Source: JAKAWQ01 sp035509315 (lineage in GTDB: Bacteria; Pseudomonadota; Alphaproteobacteria; Acetobacterales; Acetobacteraceae). From it: a stretch of 64,000 nucleotides of DNA. Below are positions 16,682 through 25,158 of this stretch, piece by piece. Position numbers and translations under genes: made by a program. The first letter of the stretch is position 1; every line of letters begins with the position of its first letter. The DNA lies in assembly GCA_035509315.1 (NCBI GenBank), contig DATJLS010000054.1:62001-126000 (forward strand), in the 5' to 3' direction. Under the pieces are notes generated by a model, which did no database searches, was not told the origin of the DNA, and saw nothing but the letters and a program-made list of their open reading frames with translations.

Positions 16682-18205
16682 TTGCTGGATGTGACGCCGC
16701 TTCTCCGGATTTATGCGCGGCGGCGGCGCGAGCAGCTTGCGCGCCAGGACCCGGTGGCGGAGCAGCGCCGGACGCTTTTGCGGCTGGTGCATGCGGCGCG
16801 CGAGACACGGTTCGGCAAAGCGTACGGGTTTGCCGAGATCGGCGATGTTGCGGAATACCAGGCACGGGTGAAACTGCGGCGCTGGGAGGATTTCTGGAAT
16901 GAGTGGTGGGAAGGGGATTTTCCCCGCCTTGTCGATGTGAGCTGGCCCGGCACCATTCCCTGCTTTGCCAACAGCTCCGGCACCAGCAACGGGACCACGA
17001 AGCGCATTCCGGTCAGCCGCGCGATGATGCGCGCCAATCGCCGCGCCGCGCTCGAAGTGTTGGCGTTTCATGTGGCCAACCGGCCGGAGAGCCGCGTGCT
17101 CTCGGGCCGCAACTTCCTTCTCGGCGGAAGCACGGCGCTCGAGACCCTGGCGCCGGGAATCGCCGCCGGCGATCTTTCCGGCATCGCGGCGACGGATATC
17201 CCATTCTGGGTCCGGCGGCGGATGTTTCCGCCGCGCGATCTCGCATTGATGTCCGACTGGGAGCGCAAGATCGCGGCCATGGCGCCGCTTTCACTCGCGA
17301 GCCGCATCACCAGCATCTCCGGCACACCGAGCTGGCTTCTGCTTTTTTTCGCGGAGCTTGCGCGGCTTCGTCCCGGCGCGCGTCTCGCGCAGTTCTATCC
17401 CGCGCTCGAGCTCCTGGTGCATGGGGGGGTGGGGTTCGCGCCCTATCGCGCCTCGTTCACTCCGTGGCTTGAAGGGAGTCGCGCGGAGACGCGCGAGGTC
17501 TATCCGGCGAGCGAGGGATTCTTCGCTGCCGCGGATCGCGGCGATGGCGAGGGGCTGCGGATGCTGATCGATAACGGCATCTTCTACGAGTTCGTGCGGC
17601 CCGAGGAGATCGGGATGGCCGCGCCGGAGCGGCGCTGGATCGCGGATGCGGAGGTGGGGGTCGAATATGCGCTGGTGCTGAGCACGAATGCGGGCCTCTG
17701 GTCCTATGTGCTGGGTGACACGGTGCGGCTTCTCGAGCGCGATCCGCCGCGGCTGATGGTGACCGGGCGGCTTGGCTGGTCGCTCTCGCTCGCCGGAGAG
17801 CATCTGATCGGGGAAGAGCTGGATGCGGGCATCGCCGCGGCGGCGGCGGCGCTTGGCGGGCGTGTTGCCGATTATGCGGCGGCGGCACTCCCGCCGGATG
17901 AGAGCGATGCGCGGGGCGGGCATCTCTTCATCGTCGAGTTTTCGCGCGCGGATGGCGAAGGGGCGAAGGCCGAGGCATTCGCGGCCGCGCTCGATGCGGC
18001 GCTCGTGCACGCGAACGACGATTATGCGGCGCACCGGGCAGGCGGGTTCGGTCTCCGCGTGCCGCGTGTCGTGCTCGTTCCGCCCGGAACCTTCGCCGCG
18101 TGGATGGCGGCGCGTGGCCGGCTCGGCGGGCAGAACAAGGTGCCGCGCGTGATCACGGATGCGATCCTGCTTGCGGACCTGGTTCGTTTCGCGGGAGCAG
18201 CATGA
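16682..18205 (+). CDS. GH3-family acyl-adenylating amido synthetase
   Basis: A 507-residue protein of the GH3 auxin-responsive superfamily, in the ANL adenylating fold. FANSSGTSNGTTKRIP (about 99-114) is the ATP-binding P-loop equivalent, EVYPASEGFF the adenylate motif, and YEFV followed later by YVLGDTVRL the usual Tyr/Asp contacts. Plant GH3 enzymes join acyl acids such as indole-acetate or jasmonate to amino acids via an acyl-AMP; bacterial members are mostly uncharacterised. The start is a TTG 4 bp after the acylase stop, so the hydrolase and the synthetase look co-translated. Together they could make and break the same type of N-acyl amide. Confidence 0.85.
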   Translation: MLDVTPLLRIYARRRREQLARQDPVAEQRRTLLRLVHAARETRFGKAYGFAEIGDVAEYQARVKLRRWEDFWNEWWEGDFPRLVDVSWPGTIPCFANSSGTSNGTTKRIPVSRAMMRANRRAALEVLAFHVANRPESRVLSGRNFLLGGSTALETLAPGIAAGDLSGIAATDIPFWVRRRMFPPRDLALMSDWERKIAAMAPLSLASRITSISGTPSWLLLFFAELARLRPGARLAQFYPALELLVHGGVGFAPYRASFTPWLEGSRAETREVYPASEGFFAAADRGDGEGLRMLIDNGIFYEFVRPEEIGMAAPERRWIADAEVGVEYALVLSTNAGLWSYVLGDTVRLLERDPPRLMVTGRLGWSLSLAGEHLIGEELDAGIAAAAAALGGRVADYAAAALPPDESDARGGHLFIVEFSRADGEGAKAEAFAAALDAALVHANDDYAAHRAGGFGLRVPRVVLVPPGTFAAWMAARGRLGGQNKVPRVITDAILLADLVRFAGAA

Positions 18206-18260
18206 AGCGCGGCGAACCGCTTTGCGCCGGCTCACGCGCCAGGGGTAAGAAGGGAAAGGC

Positions 18261-18731
18261 ATGAGCGGAACGGAGCCGGCGATGAACGATGCGAAGATGG
18301 CGCTTGGACGGAAGATCCTTGCGATCAAAAAGCAGAAGGGACTGACCTGGCCCGAGATCGCGAGGCGCCTTGGCCATTCCACCGTGTTCGCCTGCGCAGG
18401 CTGTCTCGGCCAGATGTCCTTCACCGCGGAAACCGCGGAGAAGGCGGCCGCGCTCTTCGGCCTCGGTACGGAAGAGACGGCGCTGCTGATGGAGATTCCC
18501 TATCGCGGATCGTTGCCGGCGGTGCCGCCGAGCGACCCGCTGATCTATCGTTTCTATGAGCTTGTCATGGTATACGGCACCACCTGGAAGACGCTGATCG
18601 AGGAAGAATTCGGAGACGGGATCATGAGCGCGATCGACTTCGATATGGTGCTCGAGCGCCAGCCGGACCAGAAGGGGGACCGGGTGAAGATCACGATGAG
18701 TGGAAAGTTCCTGCCCTACAAGCGGTACTGA
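18261..18731 (+). CDS. cynS: Cyanate hydratase (cyanase)
   Basis: A 156-residue cyanase, the same length as the Escherichia coli enzyme. The N-terminal helix-turn-helix-like domain holds KQKGLTWPEIARRLGHS. The C-terminal catalytic domain has Arg97 and Glu100 in YRFYELV and Ser123 in GIMSAIDF, which correspond to the active-site Arg, Glu and Ser. It converts cyanate and bicarbonate to ammonia and carbon dioxide in a decamer. No CynR regulator, carbonic anhydrase or cyanate transporter sits beside it, so it appears as an isolated gene. Confidence 0.95.
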   Translation: MSGTEPAMNDAKMALGRKILAIKKQKGLTWPEIARRLGHSTVFACAGCLGQMSFTAETAEKAAALFGLGTEETALLMEIPYRGSLPAVPPSDPLIYRFYELVMVYGTTWKTLIEEEFGDGIMSAIDFDMVLERQPDQKGDRVKITMSGKFLPYKRY

Positions 18732-18784
18732 ACCGTCGCCTTGGTGGCACAAAAGCCGCATCACATACGGAAGGATGATGCGTC

Positions 18785-19507
18785 ATGGCGTTGAGCGATG
18801 TCCGGGCTCTCGTGTTCGATGTTTTCGGCACCGTGGTGGATTGGCGGAGCGGCATTGCCCGCGAAGCGGGACCGTTCCTGGCGCGGCATGGCAAAGCAGA
18901 CGTTTCGCCGGAGCGTTTCGCCGATGCCTGGCGCATGCGCTACCAGCCGGCGATGGAGGAGGTGCGGAGCGGGCGACGGGCTTTCATCCGGCTGGATGTG
19001 CTGCATCGGGAGAATCTTGACGCGATACTCAAGGATTTCGATATCGATATGGCCAAGGTGCCATGCGCGGAGCTCGACGACTTGAATCTTGCCTGGCACA
19101 GGCTCGATCCCTGGCCGGATGTCCTTGCCGGGCTCGCGCGACTGAAGTCGCGCGCCATCATCGCGCCGCTCTCGAACGGTAACATCATCCTGATGATCGA
19201 TATCGCCAAGCGCGCCGGGCTTGGCTGGGATGCGATCCTGGGCGCGGAAGTGGTGCGCGCCTACAAGCCCGCGCCGGAGGCCTATCTGCGCACGGTTGAG
19301 GTGCTGGCGATGCGGCCGGCGGAGGTCTGTCTTGTCGCCGCGCACAATGGCGATCTCGCCGCGGCGCGGAAATGTGGCCTGCGAACCGCCTTCGTGCCGC
19401 GGCCGAATGAACACGGGCCGGGCCAGACGGAGGATCTTCGTCCGGAGCAGGATTGGGACGTGGTCGCGTGGGATTTCGGCGATCTGGCAAGCGCGTTCGG
19501 GGTTTAG
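18785..19507 (+). CDS. HAD-superfamily haloacid dehalogenase type II-like hydrolase
   Basis: A 240-residue HAD hydrolase with the type II dehalogenase layout. The nucleophile is Asp12 in VFDVFGTVVDW, Ser130 lies in PLSNGN, Lys161 in AYKPAPEAY, and Asn188/Asp190 in VAAHNGDLAAAR. The cap runs between about residues 17 and 105. L-2-haloacid dehalogenases remove halide from 2-haloacids through an aspartyl ester; many relatives act on other small substrates, so halide chemistry is inference. The stop codon TAG at 19505 is also the first three bases of a dispersed palindromic element. Confidence 0.85.
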   Translation: MALSDVRALVFDVFGTVVDWRSGIAREAGPFLARHGKADVSPERFADAWRMRYQPAMEEVRSGRRAFIRLDVLHRENLDAILKDFDIDMAKVPCAELDDLNLAWHRLDPWPDVLAGLARLKSRAIIAPLSNGNIILMIDIAKRAGLGWDAILGAEVVRAYKPAPEAYLRTVEVLAMRPAEVCLVAAHNGDLAAARKCGLRTAFVPRPNEHGPGQTEDLRPEQDWDVVAWDFGDLASAFGV

Positions 19508-19608
19508 AGCGTGATCGTCGGAGGTGGGAACAGCGGAGGCGTGAATCACGCGAGGGAACGAAAGGCGAGAGCGGGATGGGTGAGCGCGAGCGAACGCGTC
19601 ACGCTCTA
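19505..19608. repeat. Family 1 palindromic element filling the gap between two convergent genes
   Basis: The element begins TAGAGCGTGA (19505-19514) and ends with its exact complement TCACGCTCTA (19599-19608). Its first three bases are the stop codon of the HAD gene. Its last three, read on the minus strand, are the stop codon of the nucleosidase gene. It thus fills the convergent gap exactly. Internally it has GCGTGAATCACGC and GAGCGGGATGGGTGAGCGC segments shared with the other family 1 copies. A bidirectional terminator role is possible. Confidence 0.75.
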
Positions 19609-20547
19609 GCGGCCCTGATCTTCGGGCACCGCTTTGAGGAATGAAAGGACGACGGAAGCCGCATTGTCGGAGGCCAGCTGGAAGAAGGTGCCGATCTCAT
19701 TCTCGCCAGGGCCGCCGCCTGCCAGGTCCGAAAGGCTGCGGAAGACGATGAAGGGCGTGCCGTTCATGGTCGCGACATGGGCGATGGCAGCGCTTTCCAT
19801 ATCGAGCGCCTTGGCATCGAAGGTTTTCCAGACATAGTCGCGAAACGCCTTGTTGTCGACGAAGGCCTGGCCCGAGACACCGCGTCCGCCCACCAGAATC
19901 TGCGGCTTATGGTCGAGACATTTTCCGTTGGCCGTGCAGTCTTTCAAAACTGTCGTCTGCGCCACCTTTCTTGCAAGGGCGAGAAGCCCTGGATCGGCGG
20001 CGAACCAGAAGCGGCTTTCCGGCGGCTTGTTGCCCTGGGCGATCTCCTCCGGCTCTGGAAAGATCATGCCGAAATTGGCGAAGAGGTGGGTGGCGAAGCT
20101 TGGCGGTTGAAAGCTCCCGCTTTCTGTCTGCCGAGCGAAAACGGCTTCGAGATATTCGCCCCACTCCGCGGGCACAACGACATCACCGATCGTGAGCGCC
20201 GGATCGACGCCGCCGGCGATGCCCGAGACAATGATTTGGCGCACGGTGAAATGATCGAGCGCGAGCTGAGTTGCCATCGCCGCATTCACCATGCTGATTC
20301 CTGACAGCAGCAACAGGGCCGGCTTGCCCTCCAGGGTGCCGGTGGTGAAGATCACATTATCGACATCGTATTCCTTGGCTCCCTGAAGCGCGGCCCGCAA
20401 TTCGACCATTTCCGGCGGGAAGGCGGAAATCACCGCCGTGCGCGGGGTGGGATCGAGCGTTCCGGCGGCTTCGACCGCCCGCCCGCCCGAGAGGAGAAGG
20501 GCCACGAATAGGAATCCGGCCAGCATCGGGACTTGGACCTTCATCAA
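19606..20547 (-). CDS. Exported nucleoside phosphorylase/nucleosidase family protein
   Basis: A 313-residue protein of the MTA/SAH-nucleosidase and purine phosphorylase superfamily with an N-terminal signal peptide (about 1-28, hydrophobic core then VEAAGT). ISAFPPEMVELRAAL is the first strand-helix, SGIAGGVDPALTIGDVVVP the phosphate/ribose-site loop, and ALDMESAAIAHVA the conserved Met-Glu-Ser that contacts ribose. FRSLSDLAGG supplies the Asp that activates the base. An exported location is unusual for MTA/SAH nucleosidase, so a periplasmic nucleoside-scavenging role fits better; the substrate is not known. Its stop codon lies in the family 1 element. Confidence 0.8.
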   Translation of the reverse strand: MMKVQVPMLAGFLFVALLLSGGRAVEAAGTLDPTPRTAVISAFPPEMVELRAALQGAKEYDVDNVIFTTGTLEGKPALLLLSGISMVNAAMATQLALDHFTVRQIIVSGIAGGVDPALTIGDVVVPAEWGEYLEAVFARQTESGSFQPPSFATHLFANFGMIFPEPEEIAQGNKPPESRFWFAADPGLLALARKVAQTTVLKDCTANGKCLDHKPQILVGGRGVSGQAFVDNKAFRDYVWKTFDAKALDMESAAIAHVATMNGTPFIVFRSLSDLAGGGPGENEIGTFFQLASDNAASVVLSFLKAVPEDQGR

Positions 20548-20702
20548 GGCTGAATTCTCCGCTGATCTTCACCTGAGAGAGACGCAGCGTCGCCCGGTCT
20601 CCTGCCAAGGTCAATCTGCTGGCGGGCGCCGGGGCTCCATCATTTCTGCACGGCTTTTCGAGGAATTTCGGACTTCCTTGGCGAGAATTTTTCCTCCATG
20701 GG

Positions 20703-21500
20703 ATGCGCCGCTTCTCCTTGTGCCTTCGGGGCGGGGTGCCGGGCGCGAGCGAGGTCGGGCAGGAAGGGCCGGGTGCTGGCATGTGCGAATGGGTGGTGCA
20801 TGAGGTCGAGCCCATGCTTGTTGTCGTGGCGGAGCGGACGATGCCCACGCTCGGCACGGCGGTGGAGGCCGAGATCGAGCGTCTGTGGCAGGAAGCGCGG
20901 TCGCGGCTCGGCGATGCCCTGTTCAACGGGCGGGTCTTCAGCGCCGAACGCATCACGCCGCGGCGCGTGACCGGACACTTCACCGAATTTCGCCGCATTG
21001 TCGCCCAGGTGGCGCGGCCGGTGCTTTTTGCCACGCTCGGGCTTCGGCCGCTCGCGGTGAACGGGGTGGTGCGGCTTCGTGACGGCATTCTGCTCGGGAG
21101 GCGGAGCCTGCGGACAGCCCATCAGGCGGGGAAATGGCAGCTTCCGCCGGCCGGCAGCGTCGATCCCGGCGCGGCGGACGAGCACGGCAATATCGATCTT
21201 GCCGCACAGCTTCTGAAGGAATTGCGCGAGGAGGTGGGAATTGCGGCGGAGCGGAAATGGCTGGAGCCGCCGATCGCCATCATCGAGCATCCCGGGACCC
21301 ATGTGCTCGATATCGGCATTCCGGTCACCGTGCCGATGGATGGAGCCGAGGCGCTTGCCCTGCATGCGCGGTTCGGCGATGGCGAATATGCGCCGCTCAG
21401 GGTCGTGGCGGAGGCGGAATTCCCTACGATGCTGGCAGAGCTTGGCGATGAAGTGGTGCCGTCGACCGCGATCTTCCTCCGCCGGCTCGGCGTGGTCTGA
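20703..21500 (+). CDS. Nudix hydrolase domain protein
   Basis: A 265-residue protein with a C-terminal Nudix-like domain. Around residues 155-180 it has PPAGSVDPGA and LAAQLLKELREEVGI, which supply the Gly and R-E-x-x-E-E-type residues of the Nudix box, although the spacing between halves is longer than standard. Residues 30-110 form another alpha/beta region without a clear match. Nudix enzymes cleave nucleoside diphosphates linked to another group; the substrate is unknown. The start is uncertain: an ATG at 20781 would give a protein beginning MCEWVVHEVEP, and neither site has a strong Shine-Dalgarno. Confidence 0.65.
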   Translation: MRRFSLCLRGGVPGASEVGQEGPGAGMCEWVVHEVEPMLVVVAERTMPTLGTAVEAEIERLWQEARSRLGDALFNGRVFSAERITPRRVTGHFTEFRRIVAQVARPVLFATLGLRPLAVNGVVRLRDGILLGRRSLRTAHQAGKWQLPPAGSVDPGAADEHGNIDLAAQLLKELREEVGIAAERKWLEPPIAIIEHPGTHVLDIGIPVTVPMDGAEALALHARFGDGEYAPLRVVAEAEFPTMLAELGDEVVPSTAIFLRRLGVV

Positions 21501-21611
21501 AACGATGTGCTCTCGGGGCGGCCCGGGGTCCGGCAAGGCCCTGGCGCTGCCGCAGATGATGTGCTACTTGACGCAAATGGATCTGCGGATGGGGAACGCG
21601 CGAATTAGCCA

Positions 21612-21633
21612 CCCGGCTGCCTGAGCAGCCGGG
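21612..21633. other. Perfect 9-bp stem-loop before the ACT-like gene
   Basis: CCCGGCTGC and its exact complement GCAGCCGGG enclose the 4-base loop CTGA, 44 bp before the start of the small ACT-like gene. There is no clean T tract after it, so it is at best a weak terminator of the Nudix gene or a leader structure. A 39-codon open frame (21505-21624) ends inside the loop, which recalls an attenuator, but that frame has no run of one amino acid. Confidence 0.4.
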
Positions 21634-21676
21634 ATTTCGGGTTTCGCGCGGTTTCACTCTCCATTCGGAGCACTCC

Positions 21677-21943
21677 ATGTCTGACGATGTTTGTGCGGCC
21701 GATGCTGCCGCCTCCTCCGTTCTCTTCGAAGTTGTCGCGGACTTCAGTCCGGGCGTTCTGCCGCGGCTGCTTCAGCCTCTGGCACGGCGCAATCTGGTGC
21801 CCGAGACCTTTGCGGCGCGGCTCAAGGGCGGCGCGCTCGCGGTTGAGATCCGCCTCGCCGATGTGCCGCGTGAAATGCTCGGCCTGATCGAGGGCAATCT
21901 GCGGCAGGTGGTGGGCGTGCGCCACTGCGCGAGAGCGGGATGA
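21677..21943 (+). CDS. Small ACT-like domain protein
   Basis: An 88-residue protein whose pattern (SVLFEVVADFSPGVLPRLLQ, LVPETFAARL, LAVEIRLADVPREMLGLIEG) fits one ACT domain with beta-alpha-beta order and resembles the small subunits of acetolactate synthase. ACT domains bind amino acids and control partner enzymes; no partner gene is adjacent, so the role is unknown. The last codons (R-A-G and stop TGA) lie in the first arm of a family 1 palindromic element starting at 21931, so the C-terminus may have been changed by that element. Confidence 0.6.
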   Translation: MSDDVCAADAAASSVLFEVVADFSPGVLPRLLQPLARRNLVPETFAARLKGGALAVEIRLADVPREMLGLIEGNLRQVVGVRHCARAG

Positions 21944-22030
21944 GATCGCCGGCGCTCGCCATCCCGCACTCGGACATTGTTTTCTCGCGTGATTCAGACC
22001 TCCGGTGATCCCATCTTCGGTGATCATGCC
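21931..22030 (+). repeat. Family 1 palindromic element, diverged copy
   Basis: GAGAGCGGGAT (21931-21941) pairs with ATCCCGCACTC (21961-21971). A second segment, TTCTCGCGTGATTCAGACC, then CCATCTTCGGTGATCATG, matches the second half of the other copies. The stop of the ACT-like gene lies in the first arm. Confidence 0.65.
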
Positions 22031-22069
22031 ATCGCGTGCTGAAGTCAGCCCGGAGAGGATAAGCCCGCC

Positions 22070-22315
22070 TCAGGCTCTCGCGGCTTGTTGTGCCGGCGGC
22101 GGGGCTGGCAGCCGGCCCGTGCGCAGCAGATGCGAAGCCGCGCGGCGCACCGCTTCGAGCGATGGCCACTCACTTTGATCGAGATCCTCGACCCTGGGAT
22201 CGATGGCGATGAAGCGGAAGCTCTCGCCATAGAGCGAAGGAACGCGAATAGCGGCACCGGCGAAAATGCCGGAAATGTCGATGACATAGGACTGTATCAT
22301 TGCCGACTGCATCAT
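22070..22315 (-). CDS. Small conserved-looking protein, function unknown
   Basis: An 81-residue protein beginning MMQSAMIQSYVIDISGIF. The start is well supported by AAGGAGG seven bases upstream. It contains a beta-rich first half (FAGAAIRVPSLYGESFRFIAI), then an acidic patch (DPRVEDLDQSEW) and a helix with a short Ala/Pro-rich tail. No signal peptide or membrane helix is present. I do not recognise the family. It lies alone between a family 1 element and the PLP-enzyme gene, both genes on the minus strand about 145 bp apart. Confidence 0.6.
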   Translation of the reverse strand: MMQSAMIQSYVIDISGIFAGAAIRVPSLYGESFRFIAIDPRVEDLDQSEWPSLEAVRRAASHLLRTGRLPAPPPAQQAARA

Positions 22316-22460
22316 GGGCGCCTCCTTCCTCTTCTGTCCTGGAGTGCCAGGACTGGCATGCCATGTCGGTAGGAACAAAGGCCGCCGCAAGCCGGAGGGC
22401 TTGCCGAAATTCGACGGTTATTCGGGAAAATAATCCCTTCCTAGGCAGCGGAACGGAGGG

Positions 22461-24341
22461 TCAGATCGCGCGCGAACGGTAATGCGGCTTCGGATCGATG
22501 GCGGCGAGGCGTTGCCAATTCTCGCGGATCAAGCGGAGCTTGCGGAAGACGGTGCGGACATCGTCGAATTCACGGGCGAGGCGCTCGGCCGGGCCGAGCC
22601 CGCGATGGGATGGCTCGCCCGCGATCAGGCGTGCGCCGCAGGCAACACGCAGCATCCCCATGCTGCCCGGCAGCCCGTCCCATTGCGGCAGCGCGACGGG
22701 TTGGCCGATATGGCAGATGCGCGCCGCGAGCGCGGCCGGCGCATCCGGCAGGGCCCGAGAGAGATCGGCGTTCAGCCAGCGATAGACCGCCCGCGCCTCT
22801 CCAGGATCGAGCCAGCGTTCGGCGAAAGGAGCGCGGAGGGCGAAGGCGAAGACGCTTGGCAGTCGTTCCCAGGGCCGCTCATGCGGGCCGCGCTCCGGCA
22901 ATTCGGTCTCGAGCAGGCGGATTCCCGGATCGGAGGCCGCTTCCTCACGCACGACACGGCCAAAGCCGGCGATGATCGCAGCCCGCCGCGGCTGCGAGAT
23001 GCGGAGCAGGGCGCCAAGCTCGGCAAGCGCGGCGACCCAGCGGAGCGCCAAGCCGTAATTGCCGGCTGGGGGAAGAAAATCGGCGGCCGGACAATCGGCG
23101 GGAAAATCCTCGCGTCCGAAATAGGCGGCGAGCCCTTCCGGCAGGCGGCCATGGGCGAGCCGTGCCGCGATCACGCGAGGCAGCAGCAGGGCGCCTGAGA
23201 AGGGCGGTCCGGTCAGGAATTTCGAGCCGGTGATCAGAACTGTGGCGTCGAGATCGAGGTAATCGCGGATCGAGGCCCGCGAGAGCCGGAGCTGGCAGGC
23301 ATCGACGATAATGTCGAACGCCGCGCCGAAGCGGGCGCGGAGGCTCTGGAGCAAGGCCGGGCGCGGGGCGAGCAGGCCGGTCTTCGAGAGATCGAGCGCA
23401 TGGAGAACAACACGCCGCCCGGCTTCGATGCCTGCGGCAACCTCCTCTGCAATCTCTTCCTCCACCTGGGTGAGTGGGCGGACGGCGCCGGCCATGTCGC
23501 GAAGACGAATAGCGACAAGTTCGGTGTCGGCGCGAAAGCCCGCGACAGGGGTTTCGCGGGAAACAGTTTGGCCGCGGGCCGTGTCGATCGCGAAATGCCG
23601 TCCGCGCGCGGCGATCGGCACGCCCGAGCCGGTCTCCTCGGGGGCAATCAGGATGGTAAAAACCGGCCGGTCAGGCTCGGCCGCGTGGGTCAGCGCAAGC
23701 GCCAGCAGCTCCGCATCCGTGCCTGAAGCGGCGAGCGCCACCGCACCCCCGCGCGGCACGCGGTAAGCGCGCGCCAGGCGAGCACGGACGGTGGAAAGGA
23801 GGGAGGCAACCGGCCGGCGGCCTCCACGCCGCAGCATGGCCGTGGTCACGGCGCGGCGAGCTGAGTCGGCGGCGGCATAGCCGCGCTCGGAGATCGAGGA
23901 GGCGGTGGTGGAGGCGTAGGTGATCGCCCAGGGCCGCGGGCGATGGCTCGCGCCATAGCCGTTGAGCCTTGTCTGCGGATCAAGCTGGAGACGGATGTCG
24001 CCCCCCGTCTCCATGATCGTTTCGGCCGGGGCGAGCAACGGCCAGAGGGCACGAATGGTTTCAAGATCTTCGGGCGTGATCGGCTCGCCGTTGCCTATTT
24101 CCGCCCAGATCGTCTCCAGCGCTCCTTCGCTGGGTGGAAGCGGGGCGGCCATCGGCGCGAACCAGTCGGGGAACACGGCGTTCTCCGCGGCGGCGGCGAG
24201 GGAAGCGACTCGCGCCCCGGCGAGGCCGGCACGGGCGCTCGGGGCGGCGCGCCCGAGTGCCAGCCATTCCACCTCGATTGCCTGGCGAAGCGCTGGCTCG
24301 AGGCCGGGGCGCGAGCGCGTCTGCAGGAAGGAATCGGTCAT
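22461..24341 (-). CDS. Unassigned PLP-dependent fold type I protein
   Basis: A 626-residue protein whose centre looks like a fold type I PLP enzyme. ASGTDAELLALAL (about 208-220) fits the phosphate-binding turn, DIIVDACQLRLSR (about 340-352) supplies the Asp that contacts the pyridine nitrogen and a stacking Gln, and ITGSKFLTGPPFSG contains the probable Schiff-base Lys. The order resembles class V aminotransferases and cysteine desulfurase relatives, but the N-terminal 150 residues and the long C-terminal part do not match a family I can name. The reaction is unknown. It is divergent from an Lrp/AsnC regulator, which often controls amino-acid enzymes next door. Confidence 0.6.
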   Translation of the reverse strand: MTDSFLQTRSRPGLEPALRQAIEVEWLALGRAAPSARAGLAGARVASLAAAAENAVFPDWFAPMAAPLPPSEGALETIWAEIGNGEPITPEDLETIRALWPLLAPAETIMETGGDIRLQLDPQTRLNGYGASHRPRPWAITYASTTASSISERGYAAADSARRAVTTAMLRRGGRRPVASLLSTVRARLARAYRVPRGGAVALAASGTDAELLALALTHAAEPDRPVFTILIAPEETGSGVPIAARGRHFAIDTARGQTVSRETPVAGFRADTELVAIRLRDMAGAVRPLTQVEEEIAEEVAAGIEAGRRVVLHALDLSKTGLLAPRPALLQSLRARFGAAFDIIVDACQLRLSRASIRDYLDLDATVLITGSKFLTGPPFSGALLLPRVIAARLAHGRLPEGLAAYFGREDFPADCPAADFLPPAGNYGLALRWVAALAELGALLRISQPRRAAIIAGFGRVVREEAASDPGIRLLETELPERGPHERPWERLPSVFAFALRAPFAERWLDPGEARAVYRWLNADLSRALPDAPAALAARICHIGQPVALPQWDGLPGSMGMLRVACGARLIAGEPSHRGLGPAERLAREFDDVRTVFRKLRLIRENWQRLAAIDPKPHYRSRAI

Positions 24342-24537
24342 AAGCGAGCGGTTAACCCACCCGGCCTCGTGGCGCCAAGCGCATGTACGGTCCGACGTCG
24401 TTTTTTATTGTCTATTATCTCCATCAATTTTATAGATTGAATGCCCACCGACACGCATTCGTGCCGCGGCATGCCTGCGACCTGCGAGAGGGGACCTCGT
24501 TTTGGGATCGGCGGGGAGGATTCCGAAGGAGAATCGG
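24342..24537. promoter_or_regulatory. AT-rich divergent promoter region of the PLP enzyme and Lrp-type genes
   Basis: A marked AT-rich island lies at about 24398-24445 (GTTTTTTATTGTCTATTATC and following), unlike the GC-rich surroundings. Lrp/AsnC regulators bind AT-rich, weakly palindromic sites and commonly regulate a divergent neighbour plus themselves, so this is the expected operator location. No exact consensus is visible. Confidence 0.4.
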
Positions 24538-25158
24538 ATGGATGAAATCGATCGCAAGCTGCTGGCCATCCTGCAGGAGGACGCGACCCTCTCGATCGCC
24601 CAGCTTGCCGGGCATGTGGGCCTATCGCCCACGCCCTGCTGGAAGCGGATTCAGAAGCTGGAGCTCACCGGTGTCATCACACGGCGCGTGGCACTGGTCG
24701 CCCCTGACCGGGTCGGGATGGGGCTGACCGTCTTCGTTGCGGTGGAGGCGGGGGACCATACGCCGGAGTGGCTGGAGCGGTTCGCGAGCGCCGTTGCAGC
24801 CATGCCCGCGGTGATGGAGCTTTACCGCATGGCCGGCGAAGATGATTACATGCTGCGCGTTGCCGTGGCCGACATGGCCGAATTCGATGCGCTCTACAAG
24901 CAACTGATTGCCATTGCGCCGCTCAAGAAGGTGACTTCGCGCTTTGCGATGGAGCGCCTCAAATCCACCACCGCCTATCCGTTGCAAGCCGATGTCTTCC
25001 GCGAGCGGAGAGTGGTCGAGACACGGAAGACATGGCCGGCCTGGCGGGTCGTGCGGAGTGACGCGCTGACCACGCCGGAGGTGCGGGCGCGCGAAACGAT
25101 CCGCCAAAGCCCGAGGGGAAGCCGCGAAATTGATCGAGAAAACAAGGCGAGAGCGTGA
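24538..25158 (+). CDS. Lrp/AsnC-family transcriptional regulator with extended C-terminus
   Basis: A 206-residue regulator. The N-terminal helix-turn-helix is DEIDRKLLAILQEDATLSI with AGHVGLSPTPCWKRIQKLE. The RAM (ACT-like) domain covers about 65-150 with MELYRMAGEDDYMLRVAV. The start at 24538 follows a GAAGGAG site. Family members usually end near residue 150-160; this one runs on about 45 residues (WPAWRVVRSDALTTPEVRA onward), and the last codons and stop lie in a palindromic repeat segment, so the tail may come from that insertion. The divergent PLP-enzyme gene is the likely target. Confidence 0.85.
   Translation: MDEIDRKLLAILQEDATLSIAQLAGHVGLSPTPCWKRIQKLELTGVITRRVALVAPDRVGMGLTVFVAVEAGDHTPEWLERFASAVAAMPAVMELYRMAGEDDYMLRVAVADMAEFDALYKQLIAIAPLKKVTSRFAMERLKSTTAYPLQADVFRERRVVETRKTWPAWRVVRSDALTTPEVRARETIRQSPRGSREIDRENKARA

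Noticed and set aside
21505..21624. 39-codon frame as a leader peptide gene
   Set aside because: No run of a regulatory amino acid and no ribosome binding site; kept only as an observation about the hairpin.
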